A stretch of 40,974 bases of DNA from JBFWML01 sp050251635 (GTDB taxonomy: Bacteria > Campylobacterota > Campylobacteria > Campylobacterales > SZUA-545), in contig JBFWML010000017.1 of NCBI GenBank assembly GCA_050251635.1, positions 1-40,974 of the forward strand, in the 5' to 3' direction. The notes beneath the pieces were generated by a model. The model saw only the letters and a program-made list of their open reading frames with translations, was not told where the DNA came from and made no database searches. Made by a program: the position numbers and the translations under genes. Below are positions 16,963 through 24,905 of this stretch, in pieces. Position 1 is the first letter of the stretch. Every line of letters starts with the position of its first letter.

Positions 16963-18012
16963 ATGATGATTTATATTCACATCCCGTTTTGTGAAAGTAA
17001 ATGCCCCTACTGCGCCTTCAACTCCTACGTTTCTTCAAAAAATACGCACAAAAACTACATGGCCGCCCTGCTGCGTCAGCTCGAATCGGACCTGCAACGC
17101 TTCGGGGTGCGCTCGGCGCAAAGCCTCTATATCGGCGGCGGCACCCCCTCGACGGTGGAGGCCGGGCTGTACGAACCGCTCTTTGAGCGGCTTTCGTCCG
17201 TGCTTGAGCCAAACGCGGAGGTGACGATCGAGGCCAACCCCGGCAGCTTCACGCCGGGCTGGGCCGAAAAGATGCGCCGCTTCGGCGTCAACCGCCTGAG
17301 TCTGGGCGTGCAGAGTTTTGATGACGGAAAACTGGGGGTTTTAGGCCGCGTTCACAGCGGCGCGCAGGCCGTTAAAGCGCTGCAAACCGCCCGATCGGCG
17401 GGGTTTGCGCAAATCAGCGCCGATCTGATCTACGGCGTGGCGGGCGATACGCTTGAGGGGCTCAAGGGGGAGCTCTCCTGCGCAAAAGCCCACGGCGCGA
17501 CGCATCTAAGCGCCTATATGCTCACCCTGGAGGAGCACACCCCCTTTGAAACCCGCGCCGATCTGTGCGCGGAGGATGAGGCGCTTTTCCGGGCCTTCGG
17601 CGAGGCGATCGAAGCGGCGGGGTATCCGCGTTACGAAGTGGCCGCCTTCGGCAAAAATCCCGGACGGCACAATCTGGGTTACTGGACGGGCATGGATTAT
17701 CTCGGCATCGGCGCGGGGGCCACGGGCACGGTCGGGCGCGTGCGCTACGAACCGCTCAAAGACCCCGCCGCCTACGCCGCCGATCCGCTCGCACGCAGCG
17801 AAGAGACGATCGATGATGCGGCGTGGCAAATGGAGCGGGTGATGCTGGGACTGCGCTGCCTGAGCGGATTTGAAGCGGCGCTTCTGGCCCCCGCGCAGCT
17901 TGACCGGGCGCGGCTGCTTGCGCGCGAAGGGCGGCTGCGTTTTGAAGGGGGCCGATTTTTCGGCACCGATTTTCTCATCGCCGACGAGGCGGCTTTGTTT
18001 ATTCTAGGCTAG
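16963..18012 (+). CDS. hemW: HemW-like radical SAM protein
   Basis: A radical SAM protein related to coproporphyrinogen III oxidase HemN but of the HemW type, thought to act in heme handling. The protein has 349 residues from the ATG at 16963, which follows GAGGGG by five to six bases; a second ATG comes next, and the upstream TTG at 16921 is not needed. The cluster motif CESKCPYC gives CX3CX2C directly after IHIPF. Further signatures are IGGGTPS, EANPGS and RLSLGVQSF. The protein is shorter than HemN and has the HemW arrangement. Its 3' end overlaps the converging histidine-kinase gene by four bases. Confidence 0.9.
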   Translation: MMIYIHIPFCESKCPYCAFNSYVSSKNTHKNYMAALLRQLESDLQRFGVRSAQSLYIGGGTPSTVEAGLYEPLFERLSSVLEPNAEVTIEANPGSFTPGWAEKMRRFGVNRLSLGVQSFDDGKLGVLGRVHSGAQAVKALQTARSAGFAQISADLIYGVAGDTLEGLKGELSCAKAHGATHLSAYMLTLEEHTPFETRADLCAEDEALFRAFGEAIEAAGYPRYEVAAFGKNPGRHNLGYWTGMDYLGIGAGATGTVGRVRYEPLKDPAAYAADPLARSEETIDDAAWQMERVMLGLRCLSGFEAALLAPAQLDRARLLAREGRLRFEGGRFFGTDFLIADEAALFILG

Positions 18013-19538
18013 GGTTTGGGCAGCGTAATCTCAAAACAGGCCCCGCCGCCGGGGGCGTCTGCAACATGAAGCCGCCCCTTCATGTTGTTTTCGATGATAA
18101 TTTTCGACATATAAAGCCCAATGCCCGTGCCGCCGCTGTCGAGCTTGGTGGTGTAGTAGGGTTCAAAAATCTTCTCGCGCAGCGCTTCGGGAATACCCGG
18201 CCCTTCGTCGCAAATGCTCAGATGGTGTTCGCCGTCGCTTGAGCGGCAGGCGATGACGATTTTTCCGGCGGGCTTGACGCTCTCGATCGCCTGACGGGCG
18301 TTGTTGAGAATATTGACCAGCACCTGTTTAAACTCGTTGGGATAGCCCCGCACCGTGATATTTTGGGCGGGCTTTTTAAAATGCACGGCGATTTTGTGGT
18401 TGTTTAGCTGCGCGGAGATCAGCCGCATCACCTCTTCGACCGCGCCGATGAGATTAAAATCGCTCATCTCTTTGCTGGGCTTAAAAAAGCTTCTAAAGTC
18501 GTCGATCGTGCAGGACATAAAGTTGGCCAGCTCGAGCGAACGCTTGACGGAGGCTTGCAGATAGGCTTCGTCCAGCTCGCCGTGTCTGTGGGCGTCCTGC
18601 AAATCCTGCACCAGCAGCACCAGACCGTTGAGCGGTTGACGCCACTGGTGGGCGATGGCGTTGATCATCTCGCCCATGGCGGCCATTTTGGACTGCTGAA
18701 TCAAAACCTGCTCCTGACGGCGCTGCTTTTGCACCTCGGCCTCGACCCGATCGGCCAGCAGTTCGTTGATCTTTTCGACCCGCGCGCGTTTGCTGTGCAG
18801 ATCGTCCATCTGCCGGCCGATCGCCGCTTGCATGGTTCTCAGGGCCGAAGTGAGGGTGTCAAGCTCGTCGGCCCCCGCCGTTTGGGGCAAGGGGGTTTGC
18901 AGATCGCCCGCGGCAATTTGCGTGGCGCTTCGGGTGAGCGCGGCAATGCGGTTGGATAAGGCGTTCATCATCAGCCATGCCACCGCCGCGCCCGCGACGA
19001 TCGCCAGCAGCGCATAGACAACGCCCTTGATAATAACGCCCCAAAGCTCGCGCTTGACCTCCTCGAAACGGAGCATCAGCCGCACAAAGCCGATGGTGCG
19101 TCCTTCGACGCGGATCACATGGGCCACATCGCTCAGGTCGTGGTGTAATCGCGCCGACTGCGCAACCCTGCCTTGAAAAAGCGGCTCAAGCAGCGCAACG
19201 CTTTCGGGGTCGGTGAACCGCTGGCCCACATAACGGCGGTCATTGGCGGCCACCACGCGGCCCGAAGCGTCCATAATCTGCGCCATATAAAAACCGCTGA
19301 GCCCCTGCGCGCTCGATAGCAGCTCCTCCAAGGCTCCCAGATCGCGGCTAAGCAGCCACAGGGGCGCATTGGCAGCCAGCGTCGCGGCGATCGCCTGAGC
19401 CTGATTGGCGGACTGGGTTTGCATAAAGCGGTATTCGCGGTAGGTAATATCCGCCACAATGACCAGCATCAGCACGGCATGAATCAACACCACGCTGGCG
19501 ATCACGCGGTTTTTAATGGTGGCGGGGAAGAGTTTCAT
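18009..19538 (-). CDS. Membrane sensor histidine kinase paired with a PhnD-like binding protein
   Basis: A protein of 509 residues: a first transmembrane helix at about 12-32, a periplasmic sensor to about 165, a second helix at about 168-192, then HAMP (about 193-245) and a coiled segment. The phosphoacceptor is H297 in the box AHQWRQPLNG. The ATPase domain has N412-N413, DEGPGIP and GGTGIGLYMS. Its start overlaps the stop of the upstream PhnD-like gene by four bases (ATGA), so the two are translated together; the binding protein may present a ligand to the periplasmic domain. No response regulator lies beside it. The AioX-AioS and TorT-TorS pairs are known precedents for this arrangement. 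Confidence 0.93.
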   Translation of the reverse strand: MKLFPATIKNRVIASVVLIHAVLMLVIVADITYREYRFMQTQSANQAQAIAATLAANAPLWLLSRDLGALEELLSSAQGLSGFYMAQIMDASGRVVAANDRRYVGQRFTDPESVALLEPLFQGRVAQSARLHHDLSDVAHVIRVEGRTIGFVRLMLRFEEVKRELWGVIIKGVVYALLAIVAGAAVAWLMMNALSNRIAALTRSATQIAAGDLQTPLPQTAGADELDTLTSALRTMQAAIGRQMDDLHSKRARVEKINELLADRVEAEVQKQRRQEQVLIQQSKMAAMGEMINAIAHQWRQPLNGLVLLVQDLQDAHRHGELDEAYLQASVKRSLELANFMSCTIDDFRSFFKPSKEMSDFNLIGAVEEVMRLISAQLNNHKIAVHFKKPAQNITVRGYPNEFKQVLVNILNNARQAIESVKPAGKIVIACRSSDGEHHLSICDEGPGIPEALREKIFEPYYTTKLDSGGTGIGLYMSKIIIENNMKGRLHVADAPGGGACFEITLPKP

Positions 19539-20419
19539 TTGGGCAGACCCAGCGTGCGATCGTAGGTTTCTAAAAACCGGCGCACCGGATCGTAGGTTTC
19601 GCCCGTTGCCCGCTCAAACCCGTCAAAACCCGCCGATCGCAGCAGCTTTTGTCCCTGCGGGTCGCGGTGCATGGCGGCAAGCACCTGCGCCACCGCTTCG
19701 GCCAGCACCACAGGGATGCGGCTATGAACCACCACGCCGTTGTTGGGCAGCGGATCGGTCTGCCAGACCACCTCCATCTGCGCCGCTTCCTCGGGGTTGT
19801 TTTTGGCCCACAGCTCCCACGGCGGCGGCCAGGTTCCCGCAGCGGCGCTAAGCCCCGCGTAGGCGTTCATAATGCTCGAATCCTGCGAACCGACGTAAAC
19901 GGGCACAATCTCGCTGCGCACGTCGATGCCGTGGGTATGCAGATACCACAGCGGCATCAGCGTGGCCGCCAGCGCCGTGGGGGCGGGAAAACTGACCTTT
20001 TGGCCTTTGAGATCGGCGGGGGTTTGCAAGGCGCGGTCTTTGCGGGCGACGAAGATGCCCCGAAACACCTCATCGGGGGCCATTTTCGCCACGACGGTGT
20101 AGTTTTTTTCCAGACTTAAGACTGTCTGGTAGGGATTGGGCAGCGCAAAGTCGAAATGTCCGGCGTAGAGCTTCTCTTCGTAGTGGCCGTAGTTGTTGGC
20201 CGTCTCCAGCCGCAGTTCCAGACCGGGGATGCGCGCCTCGATATAGCGCAAAATAGGATTAAAGGCCGCATACATCGCCTGCGCGTTTTTGTAGGGGTGA
20301 ACGCCGAAGCTGTAGCTTTGAACCTCGCTCGGTTCGCTTGTTGGCGCATAAAGCTCCTGCCGATCGCTGCAGCCTAGCAATAAAAACGCCGCCGTCAGTC
20401 CCGCCAACGCCCTCAACAT
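19535..20419 (-). CDS. PhnD-like solute-binding lipoprotein
   Basis: A periplasmic binding protein of the phosphonate/phosphite/phosphate type (PhnD superfamily), 294 residues. I chose the ATG at 20419 because GAGGAGGGG precedes it and the product begins with a lipoprotein signal ending LLLGC, with C17 as the lipid site. Family features include SFGVHPYKNAQAM near the mature start, HFDFALPNPYQT, GIFVARKD and PADLKGQKVSFP. No ABC permease or ATPase for this class is adjacent; the only partner is the overlapping histidine kinase. The ligand is unknown. Confidence 0.88.
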   Translation of the reverse strand: MLRALAGLTAAFLLLGCSDRQELYAPTSEPSEVQSYSFGVHPYKNAQAMYAAFNPILRYIEARIPGLELRLETANNYGHYEEKLYAGHFDFALPNPYQTVLSLEKNYTVVAKMAPDEVFRGIFVARKDRALQTPADLKGQKVSFPAPTALAATLMPLWYLHTHGIDVRSEIVPVYVGSQDSSIMNAYAGLSAAAGTWPPPWELWAKNNPEEAAQMEVVWQTDPLPNNGVVVHSRIPVVLAEAVAQVLAAMHRDPQGQKLLRSAGFDGFERATGETYDPVRRFLETYDRTLGLPK

Positions 20420-20478
20420 CGCCCCTCCTCTTTGCGCCCATCGTAGTCGCTGCAACCTTATTACGGCCCCGTCTTTGC

Positions 20479-20484
20479 TAAAAT
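20479..20484 (+). promoter_or_regulatory. Candidate -10 box (TAAAAT) for the sodium channel gene
   Basis: TAAAAT lies 34 bases before the ATG at 20518, in the gap between the divergent binding-protein and channel genes. The -35 region (CCTTAT at 20456) is weak. A GAGAGG site lies close to the start codon. Confidence 0.35.
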
Positions 20485-20517
20485 GGCGCGCATTTTTACA
20501 AAAAAAGAGAGGTCTCA

Positions 20518-21324
20518 ATGGCATTTTCGGCACGTTTGGGCGCATGGGTTGAGTCTGCGCGCGTTCAGCGGTGGATTGTTGCGTTGATTTTGATCAACGC
20601 CGTGATTTTGGGGTTGCAAACCTCGCCGGAGATTGTGTCGCGTTTTGGCGGCTGGCTGCATGGGCTCGATCAGGTGATTTTGGCGGTGTTTGTGGCGGAG
20701 ATTGTCGCCAAATTGATTGCCCACCGGGGCGGGTTTTTCAAAAACCCTTGGAACGTCTTTGATTTTTTTGTGGTGGGCGTGGCGCTTTTTCCCGCCAGCG
20801 GACCCTTTGCGGTGCTTCGGGTGCTGCGGATTTTGCGGCTTATCTCCCTGCTGCCCCAGCTGCGGTTTGTGGTGGAGGCGCTTTTAAAGGCCATTCCCGG
20901 CATCGGCTCGATCGGGGTACTGATGACGATTTTGTTTTATGTGTTTGCCGTGATCGCCACGGGGCTGTTTGGCGAGAAGTTTCCCGAGTGGTTCGGCAGC
21001 CTCGGCGCGTCGCTTTATACGCTCTTTCAGGTGATGACTTTGGAAAGCTGGTCAATGGGCATTTCCCGCCCCGTGATGGAGGCTTACCCCTATGCGTGGG
21101 CCTTTTTTGTGCCCTTTATTCTGCTGGCGACCTTTACGATTTTAAACCTCTTTATCGCCATTATCGTCAACACCATGCAGTCCATGCAGGAGGAAAAACA
21201 CAAACGCGAACAGGCCGAGATCGAAGCGGCGATTCACCACGAAAACGAGTCGCTGCACGAAACGCTTAAGGCGCTGCGCAATGAGATTGCCGATCTGCGG
21301 CGCGCCCTGGAGCGGCCAAATTAA
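20518..21324 (+). CDS. Bacterial voltage-gated sodium channel (NavBac, NavAb-like)
   Basis: A single-repeat, six-helix channel that forms homotetramers; 268 residues. Helices S1-S4 lie at about 17-112, the S4-S5 linker at 113-125, and S5, pore and S6 at about 130-222. The selectivity filter TLESWSM (174-180) is, from memory, identical to that of NavAb of Arcobacter, and GEKFPEWFGSLG and VMEAYPYAW also match that channel closely. The S4 helix carries arginines at 101, 104 and 107 only. A charged helical C-terminus (about 225-265) is the usual tetrameric coiled coil. Related channels have been linked to pH homeostasis and motility. It appears to be transcribed from its own promoter. Confidence 0.93.
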   Translation: MAFSARLGAWVESARVQRWIVALILINAVILGLQTSPEIVSRFGGWLHGLDQVILAVFVAEIVAKLIAHRGGFFKNPWNVFDFFVVGVALFPASGPFAVLRVLRILRLISLLPQLRFVVEALLKAIPGIGSIGVLMTILFYVFAVIATGLFGEKFPEWFGSLGASLYTLFQVMTLESWSMGISRPVMEAYPYAWAFFVPFILLATFTILNLFIAIIVNTMQSMQEEKHKREQAEIEAAIHHENESLHETLKALRNEIADLRRALERPN

Positions 21325-21363
21325 TTGAGTTTGGTTATCATGTAGCCAAAATAAGGAGCGCGG

Positions 21364-22602
21364 ATGACGCCACCGGATGCAAAACGGGCTTTTTTGGCCT
21401 CTATCACCCTTTCGGCGCTGGCCCTTGCGCTGGGCTTGGGGTACAAAATCCAGGTGGCGGCGCTGATCGAGCGCGAAACGCTGGCGCTCTTTTTTACCAC
21501 GCTGGACATCTTCGCTCTTTCGCTGCTTATCCTCGTGGGCTTCCGGTCATCGATGGTGGTGGCCTACGCCCGCACGCAGGATGATTTGAAAATTCTCAAT
21601 ATCTTTCGCGGTATTTTGATGGTGGCCGTGCTGCTGGCGTGGGGGTTTGTGGTTCCCTACCTCAAACACCGTCTGGGTGTGGATGTGGACTACTGGTATC
21701 TGGTCGCCGCGCTGCTCTCCACGGGGCTTTGGGCGTATCTGGGCAATCAGCTTTCGATGTACCGGCTTTATACGGCGATTAACCGCGCCACCTTTTTGGA
21801 GCCGCTGCTGACGATCGGCTGGTTTTTGCTGGCGTGGTATGTTTATGACGTGCGGGGTTTGCAGGCGCTGTTTGTGGGGGCGATTATGGGCAGCTTGAGC
21901 CTGTCGGCCTACCTGCTTTGGGTCAAGGTGCGCCACCGCCTCAAGGAGCCGCCCATCAAGCTCTTTGCCCCCGATGAAAAGATGCGGCTCTTTTTGCGCA
22001 ACTCGGTTATCTCCGCCGTGGAGTTCGGCTCTGGCATTGTGATGATCTATCTGGCGGTGATTTTTCTGCTGCGTTATCACGGCGCGGCGGAGCTGGGGGA
22101 TTTTCAGGTGGTGGTCAAGCCAGTGCTGATGGGGTTGATCGCCATCTTCGTTTTTCCGGTTTTTCGCTTCTTTTTGCCCGAGCTTTCGCATCTGATTAGC
22201 ACAGGCGACCGGGCCGGGGTAGCACGGCTAAAGCGCTGGTATGTCAACTTTGCCGCCTTTAGCGGCGTGGGGATTGCGCTCTTTTTTCTGCTCTTTGGGC
22301 AGCGGCTGATCGGCGCGGTTTTTCCGCCCGAATATATCGGCGCGCATCTCATGCTGACCCATCTGGCCTTTTTCTTCCCCTTTGTGATGCTCAACGCCCT
22401 GCAACTGGCGCACATCAAAGCCGCCGGGCACTTTGGCGCGGCGCTTTTGGTGCGGGTTTCGGGGGTGGCGGTTTTTGTGGCGGCCTTTTATCTTTTCCGG
22501 TTTTTCACCGACAGCGTGATCGATGTGATTATGGGCCTGTCGATCGGCTATTTGGGGATGTTCGCCCTCTCGTGGTTTTTGGAAAAACGGCTGCTTCGTT
22601 AG
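21364..22602 (+). CDS. Flippase-like polysaccharide biosynthesis membrane protein
   Basis: A protein of 412 residues with about twelve transmembrane helices, of the MOP superfamily (Wzx/RfbX-like), which move lipid-linked glycans across the inner membrane. Loop motifs such as RFFLPELSHLISTGDRAG and FPPEYIGAHLML are typical of this group. No glycosyltransferase or polymerase gene adjoins it, so the substrate is unknown. AAGGAG lies five bases before the ATG. It follows the channel gene by 39 bases and may be read through from it. Confidence 0.75.
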   Translation: MTPPDAKRAFLASITLSALALALGLGYKIQVAALIERETLALFFTTLDIFALSLLILVGFRSSMVVAYARTQDDLKILNIFRGILMVAVLLAWGFVVPYLKHRLGVDVDYWYLVAALLSTGLWAYLGNQLSMYRLYTAINRATFLEPLLTIGWFLLAWYVYDVRGLQALFVGAIMGSLSLSAYLLWVKVRHRLKEPPIKLFAPDEKMRLFLRNSVISAVEFGSGIVMIYLAVIFLLRYHGAAELGDFQVVVKPVLMGLIAIFVFPVFRFFLPELSHLISTGDRAGVARLKRWYVNFAAFSGVGIALFFLLFGQRLIGAVFPPEYIGAHLMLTHLAFFFPFVMLNALQLAHIKAAGHFGAALLVRVSGVAVFVAAFYLFRFFTDSVIDVIMGLSIGYLGMFALSWFLEKRLLR

Positions 22603-22613
22603 CCGCCCCGCTC

Positions 22614-22619
22614 TATAAT
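22614..22619 (+). promoter_or_regulatory. -10 box (TATAAT) for the EamA transporter gene
   Basis: A perfect TATAAT lies 12 bases after the flippase stop and 24 bases before the GTG at 22644. There is no convincing -35 box. Confidence 0.5.
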
Positions 22620-22643
22620 CGCGCAAATTTTTAAGGACGCTTC

Positions 22644-23531
22644 GTGAACCAAAGCCGCCTGCCCTATCTGCTGGGCATGATTGTCGCCATGCTGTTTTGG
22701 GGCACGGGCTGGACGGCGGGCAAGGTGGTGGTGGAGCACGCCGATGCCCACGTGGCGGCCTTTTGGCGCTATGCGATCGCGGCGGTGGCCATGGTTCCGG
22801 TGGCCTTTTGGCTCAAAACCGTTTTCAAAACCGATCGGCTCGGGCTGTTTTATATGATTGGCGCGGGGGTTTTGACCGCGCTGTTTAACTGGCTTTTTTT
22901 CGCGGGGCTGGCCCACGGGCGGGCCGGATACGGCGGCACGCTGGTCACATCGCTTTCGCCCATTCTCACCTATGCGCTTTCCTTGGCGCTGTTTCGCTTT
23001 CGGGTGACGGTGCCGCAAATTCTGGGGCTGGCCGCCGGATTTGCCGGGGCGCTGGTGCTGCTGCGCGTCCCCTACGACGGACTGGCCTTTTTAACGCCCG
23101 AAAGCCTCTATTTTCTAGGCTGCGCGGCGGTATGGGCGGTGGTAACCATCTTTTCCCAACAGGCTCTTAAGCGCAGCGACCCCATCTTTTACAGCCTGAT
23201 CGTCTTTGCCGTGGCGGCGGCGGTCAATCTGCTGGGCGCCCTGCCCTATAAACCCTTTGCCTTCGGCGCTTTCGATGCCACCTTCTGGCAGGTGATTTTG
23301 TTTCTGGGCATCGTCCCCGGCGCGTTTAGCACGGCGCTCTTTTTTCTCTCCTCCGGCAAGATTGGCGCGCACAATGCGGGGATTTTTATGTTCATCGTCC
23401 CCGTGGGCGCAACCCTTTCGGCGTGGGCGGTGTACGGCGAAAGCATCGAACCTTCGACGATTTTCGGCTGCGTGATGGCCTTTGGGGCGGTTTTTCTTTT
23501 TTCGCTGAGAAAACGCAAACGCACCCCCTAA
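22644..23531 (+). CDS. EamA/DMT-family transporter
   Basis: An inner-membrane transporter of 295 residues with about ten helices in two EamA repeats (about 8-140 and 152-290). The first repeat opens MLFWGTGWTAGKVVVEHA, and conserved YGGTLVTSLSPILTY ends it. Family members export metabolites such as amino acids or drugs; the substrate here is unknown. I use the GTG at 22644, preceded by AAGGACG; no ATG fits as well. The gene ends base-to-base with the converging higA. Confidence 0.9.
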   Translation: MNQSRLPYLLGMIVAMLFWGTGWTAGKVVVEHADAHVAAFWRYAIAAVAMVPVAFWLKTVFKTDRLGLFYMIGAGVLTALFNWLFFAGLAHGRAGYGGTLVTSLSPILTYALSLALFRFRVTVPQILGLAAGFAGALVLLRVPYDGLAFLTPESLYFLGCAAVWAVVTIFSQQALKRSDPIFYSLIVFAVAAAVNLLGALPYKPFAFGAFDATFWQVILFLGIVPGAFSTALFFLSSGKIGAHNAGIFMFIVPVGATLSAWAVYGESIEPSTIFGCVMAFGAVFLFSLRKRKRTP

Positions 23532-23828
23532 TTACGCCACCCGCAGCTTAACTTCCTGCTCCAGCTTGCCGCCCAGCTTCTCTTTGGCGTTTTCCAGATC
23601 GAAGGTGCTTTGCAGATTGAGCCAGAACTCCGGCGTGGTGCCGAAGTAGCGGCCAAGTCTTAGCGCCGTGTCGGCGGTGATGCCCCGTTTGCCCAGCACA
23701 ATCTCGTTAATGCGGCGCGGTGGCACATTGATGGCTACGGCCAATTTGTTCTGGCTGATCTCCAGCGGCGTTAAAAACTCTTCTTTGAGGATTTCGCCGG
23801 GGTGGATAGGGGTGGTTTTTTCTAACAC
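23532..23828 (-). CDS. higA: HigA-type antitoxin (XRE family), no toxin adjacent
   Basis: A DNA-binding antitoxin of 98 residues in the HigA/VapI group. The family start HPGEILKEEFL is followed by a helix-turn-helix (about 25-75) with NEIVLGKRGITADTALRL and GTTPEFWLNLQ. HigA normally follows a higB toxin gene; here the upstream gene is purN, overlapped by seven bases from the GTG start at 23828. No HigB-like frame is found on either strand nearby. It is probably co-transcribed with purN, either as an orphan regulator or a relic. Confidence 0.88.
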   Translation of the reverse strand: MLEKTTPIHPGEILKEEFLTPLEISQNKLAVAINVPPRRINEIVLGKRGITADTALRLGRYFGTTPEFWLNLQSTFDLENAKEKLGGKLEQEVKLRVA

Positions 23829-24376
23829 AAAATCTCTTCGATCGTCTTGGGATACAGCTCATATTCCAGCGCATGAACCCGCTCGCGGTAGCTCTCTTCG
23901 GTGTCGGTGGGCAAAATCGGCACGCACCCTTGGGCCAGAATTTCGCCGCCGTCGAGGGTTTCGTCCACACGGTGAATCGTCACGCCGCCCACTTTCATGC
24001 CGCTTTCGAAGCTCTCCTTGACGCCGTCCTTGCCCTTAAACAGCGGCAAGAGCGAGGGGTGGATATTGATCGTTTCGAAGCGCCGCGTAAAAACCGGGGT
24101 TAAGATGCGCATAAATCCCGCCAGCACCACCAGATCGGGGCCGATCGGCTCTAGGGCTGCGATCAGGGCGCGGTCAAAGCTTTCGCGATCGGGGTACTCT
24201 TTATGGGGCACGCACAGCACCTTAACGCCCAGCGCCTGCGCCTTGGCGATGCCGTCCGCTTGCGGGTTGTTGGTCAATGCGGCGGCAATTTCGATGCCCG
24301 CCTTGTCGCCGAGCTTGCGGATGAGGTTTTCCAGATTCCCGCCCCGTCCGCTAAAAAGTATCACAATCCGCGCCAT
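23822..24376 (-). CDS. purN: Phosphoribosylglycinamide formyltransferase
   Basis: Transfers a formyl group from 10-formyl-tetrahydrofolate to GAR in purine synthesis. The protein has 184 residues. N104 and H106 in INIHPSLLP and D142 in HRVDETLDGG are the catalytic residues. The start MARIVILFSGRGGNLENL matches the phosphate-binding loop of the family. It is followed by the overlapping higA gene, and the divergent Hpt gene lies 65 bases upstream. Confidence 0.95.
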   Translation of the reverse strand: MARIVILFSGRGGNLENLIRKLGDKAGIEIAAALTNNPQADGIAKAQALGVKVLCVPHKEYPDRESFDRALIAALEPIGPDLVVLAGFMRILTPVFTRRFETINIHPSLLPLFKGKDGVKESFESGMKVGGVTIHRVDETLDGGEILAQGCVPILPTDTEESYRERVHALEYELYPKTIEEILC

Positions 24377-24441
24377 CTCGCCCCCGTTCTTTTCGCGCTA
24401 TTCTAAGGGGGCTTTTCGTAAAGTTTCTTAAGAGGGTGGAA

Positions 24442-24840
24442 ATGGGCGTTTTTGCGGACTTGAGCGGCAGCTTCGATTATGAGATCGTCGATGAATTTAT
24501 GGATCATTACGAGATTATGAACGCGGCTTTGCAGCCGGCCATTTTGGCGCTGGACAAACCCGAGGAGTACGCCGGGCGCATCAATGAGCTGTTTCGCATT
24601 TTTCACAACCTCAAATCGGCGTCGGCCTACCTGAAACTGGAGGCGATCAACCGTTTGTCGGCCTTTGTGGAGGATGTGCTCGAACGGGCGCGCGGGCGCG
24701 AAGGGCCGGCTACCGCGCCGTTTATCGACTGGCTTTTAAAGGTGGCCGATCAGTTCGATAGCTGGTACAACGATCTCAGCCACGATCACACCCGGTTTAC
24801 CGCGCTGGATTTTTCCATTTTCGATCTGCCCGTCGAATAA
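24442..24840 (+). CDS. Stand-alone histidine phosphotransfer (Hpt) domain protein
   Basis: A cytoplasmic protein of 132 residues made almost entirely of a helical Hpt domain. The phosphoacceptor is H55 in FRIFHNLKSASAYL. I chose the ATG at 24442, preceded by GAGGGTGG; a GTG two codons earlier is possible. Hpt proteins relay phosphate between receiver domains of hybrid kinases and regulators. The kinase 65 bases downstream has no receiver domain, so a direct relay between the two is not obvious. Confidence 0.82.
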   Translation: MGVFADLSGSFDYEIVDEFMDHYEIMNAALQPAILALDKPEEYAGRINELFRIFHNLKSASAYLKLEAINRLSAFVEDVLERARGREGPATAPFIDWLLKVADQFDSWYNDLSHDHTRFTALDFSIFDLPVE

Positions 24841-24877
24841 TTCGCCGTCCGGCAACTTCAAAGCGACTGTTTTAGCC

Positions 24878-24883
24878 TACAAT
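24878..24883 (+). promoter_or_regulatory. Candidate -10 box (TACAAT) for the fused sensor kinase
   Basis: TACAAT lies 22 bases before the ATG at 24906 in the gap after the Hpt gene. The -35 region (ACTTCA at 24855) is weak. Confidence 0.35.
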
Positions 24884-24905
24884 TGAGCGGTTAACGGGGG
24901 GGACT

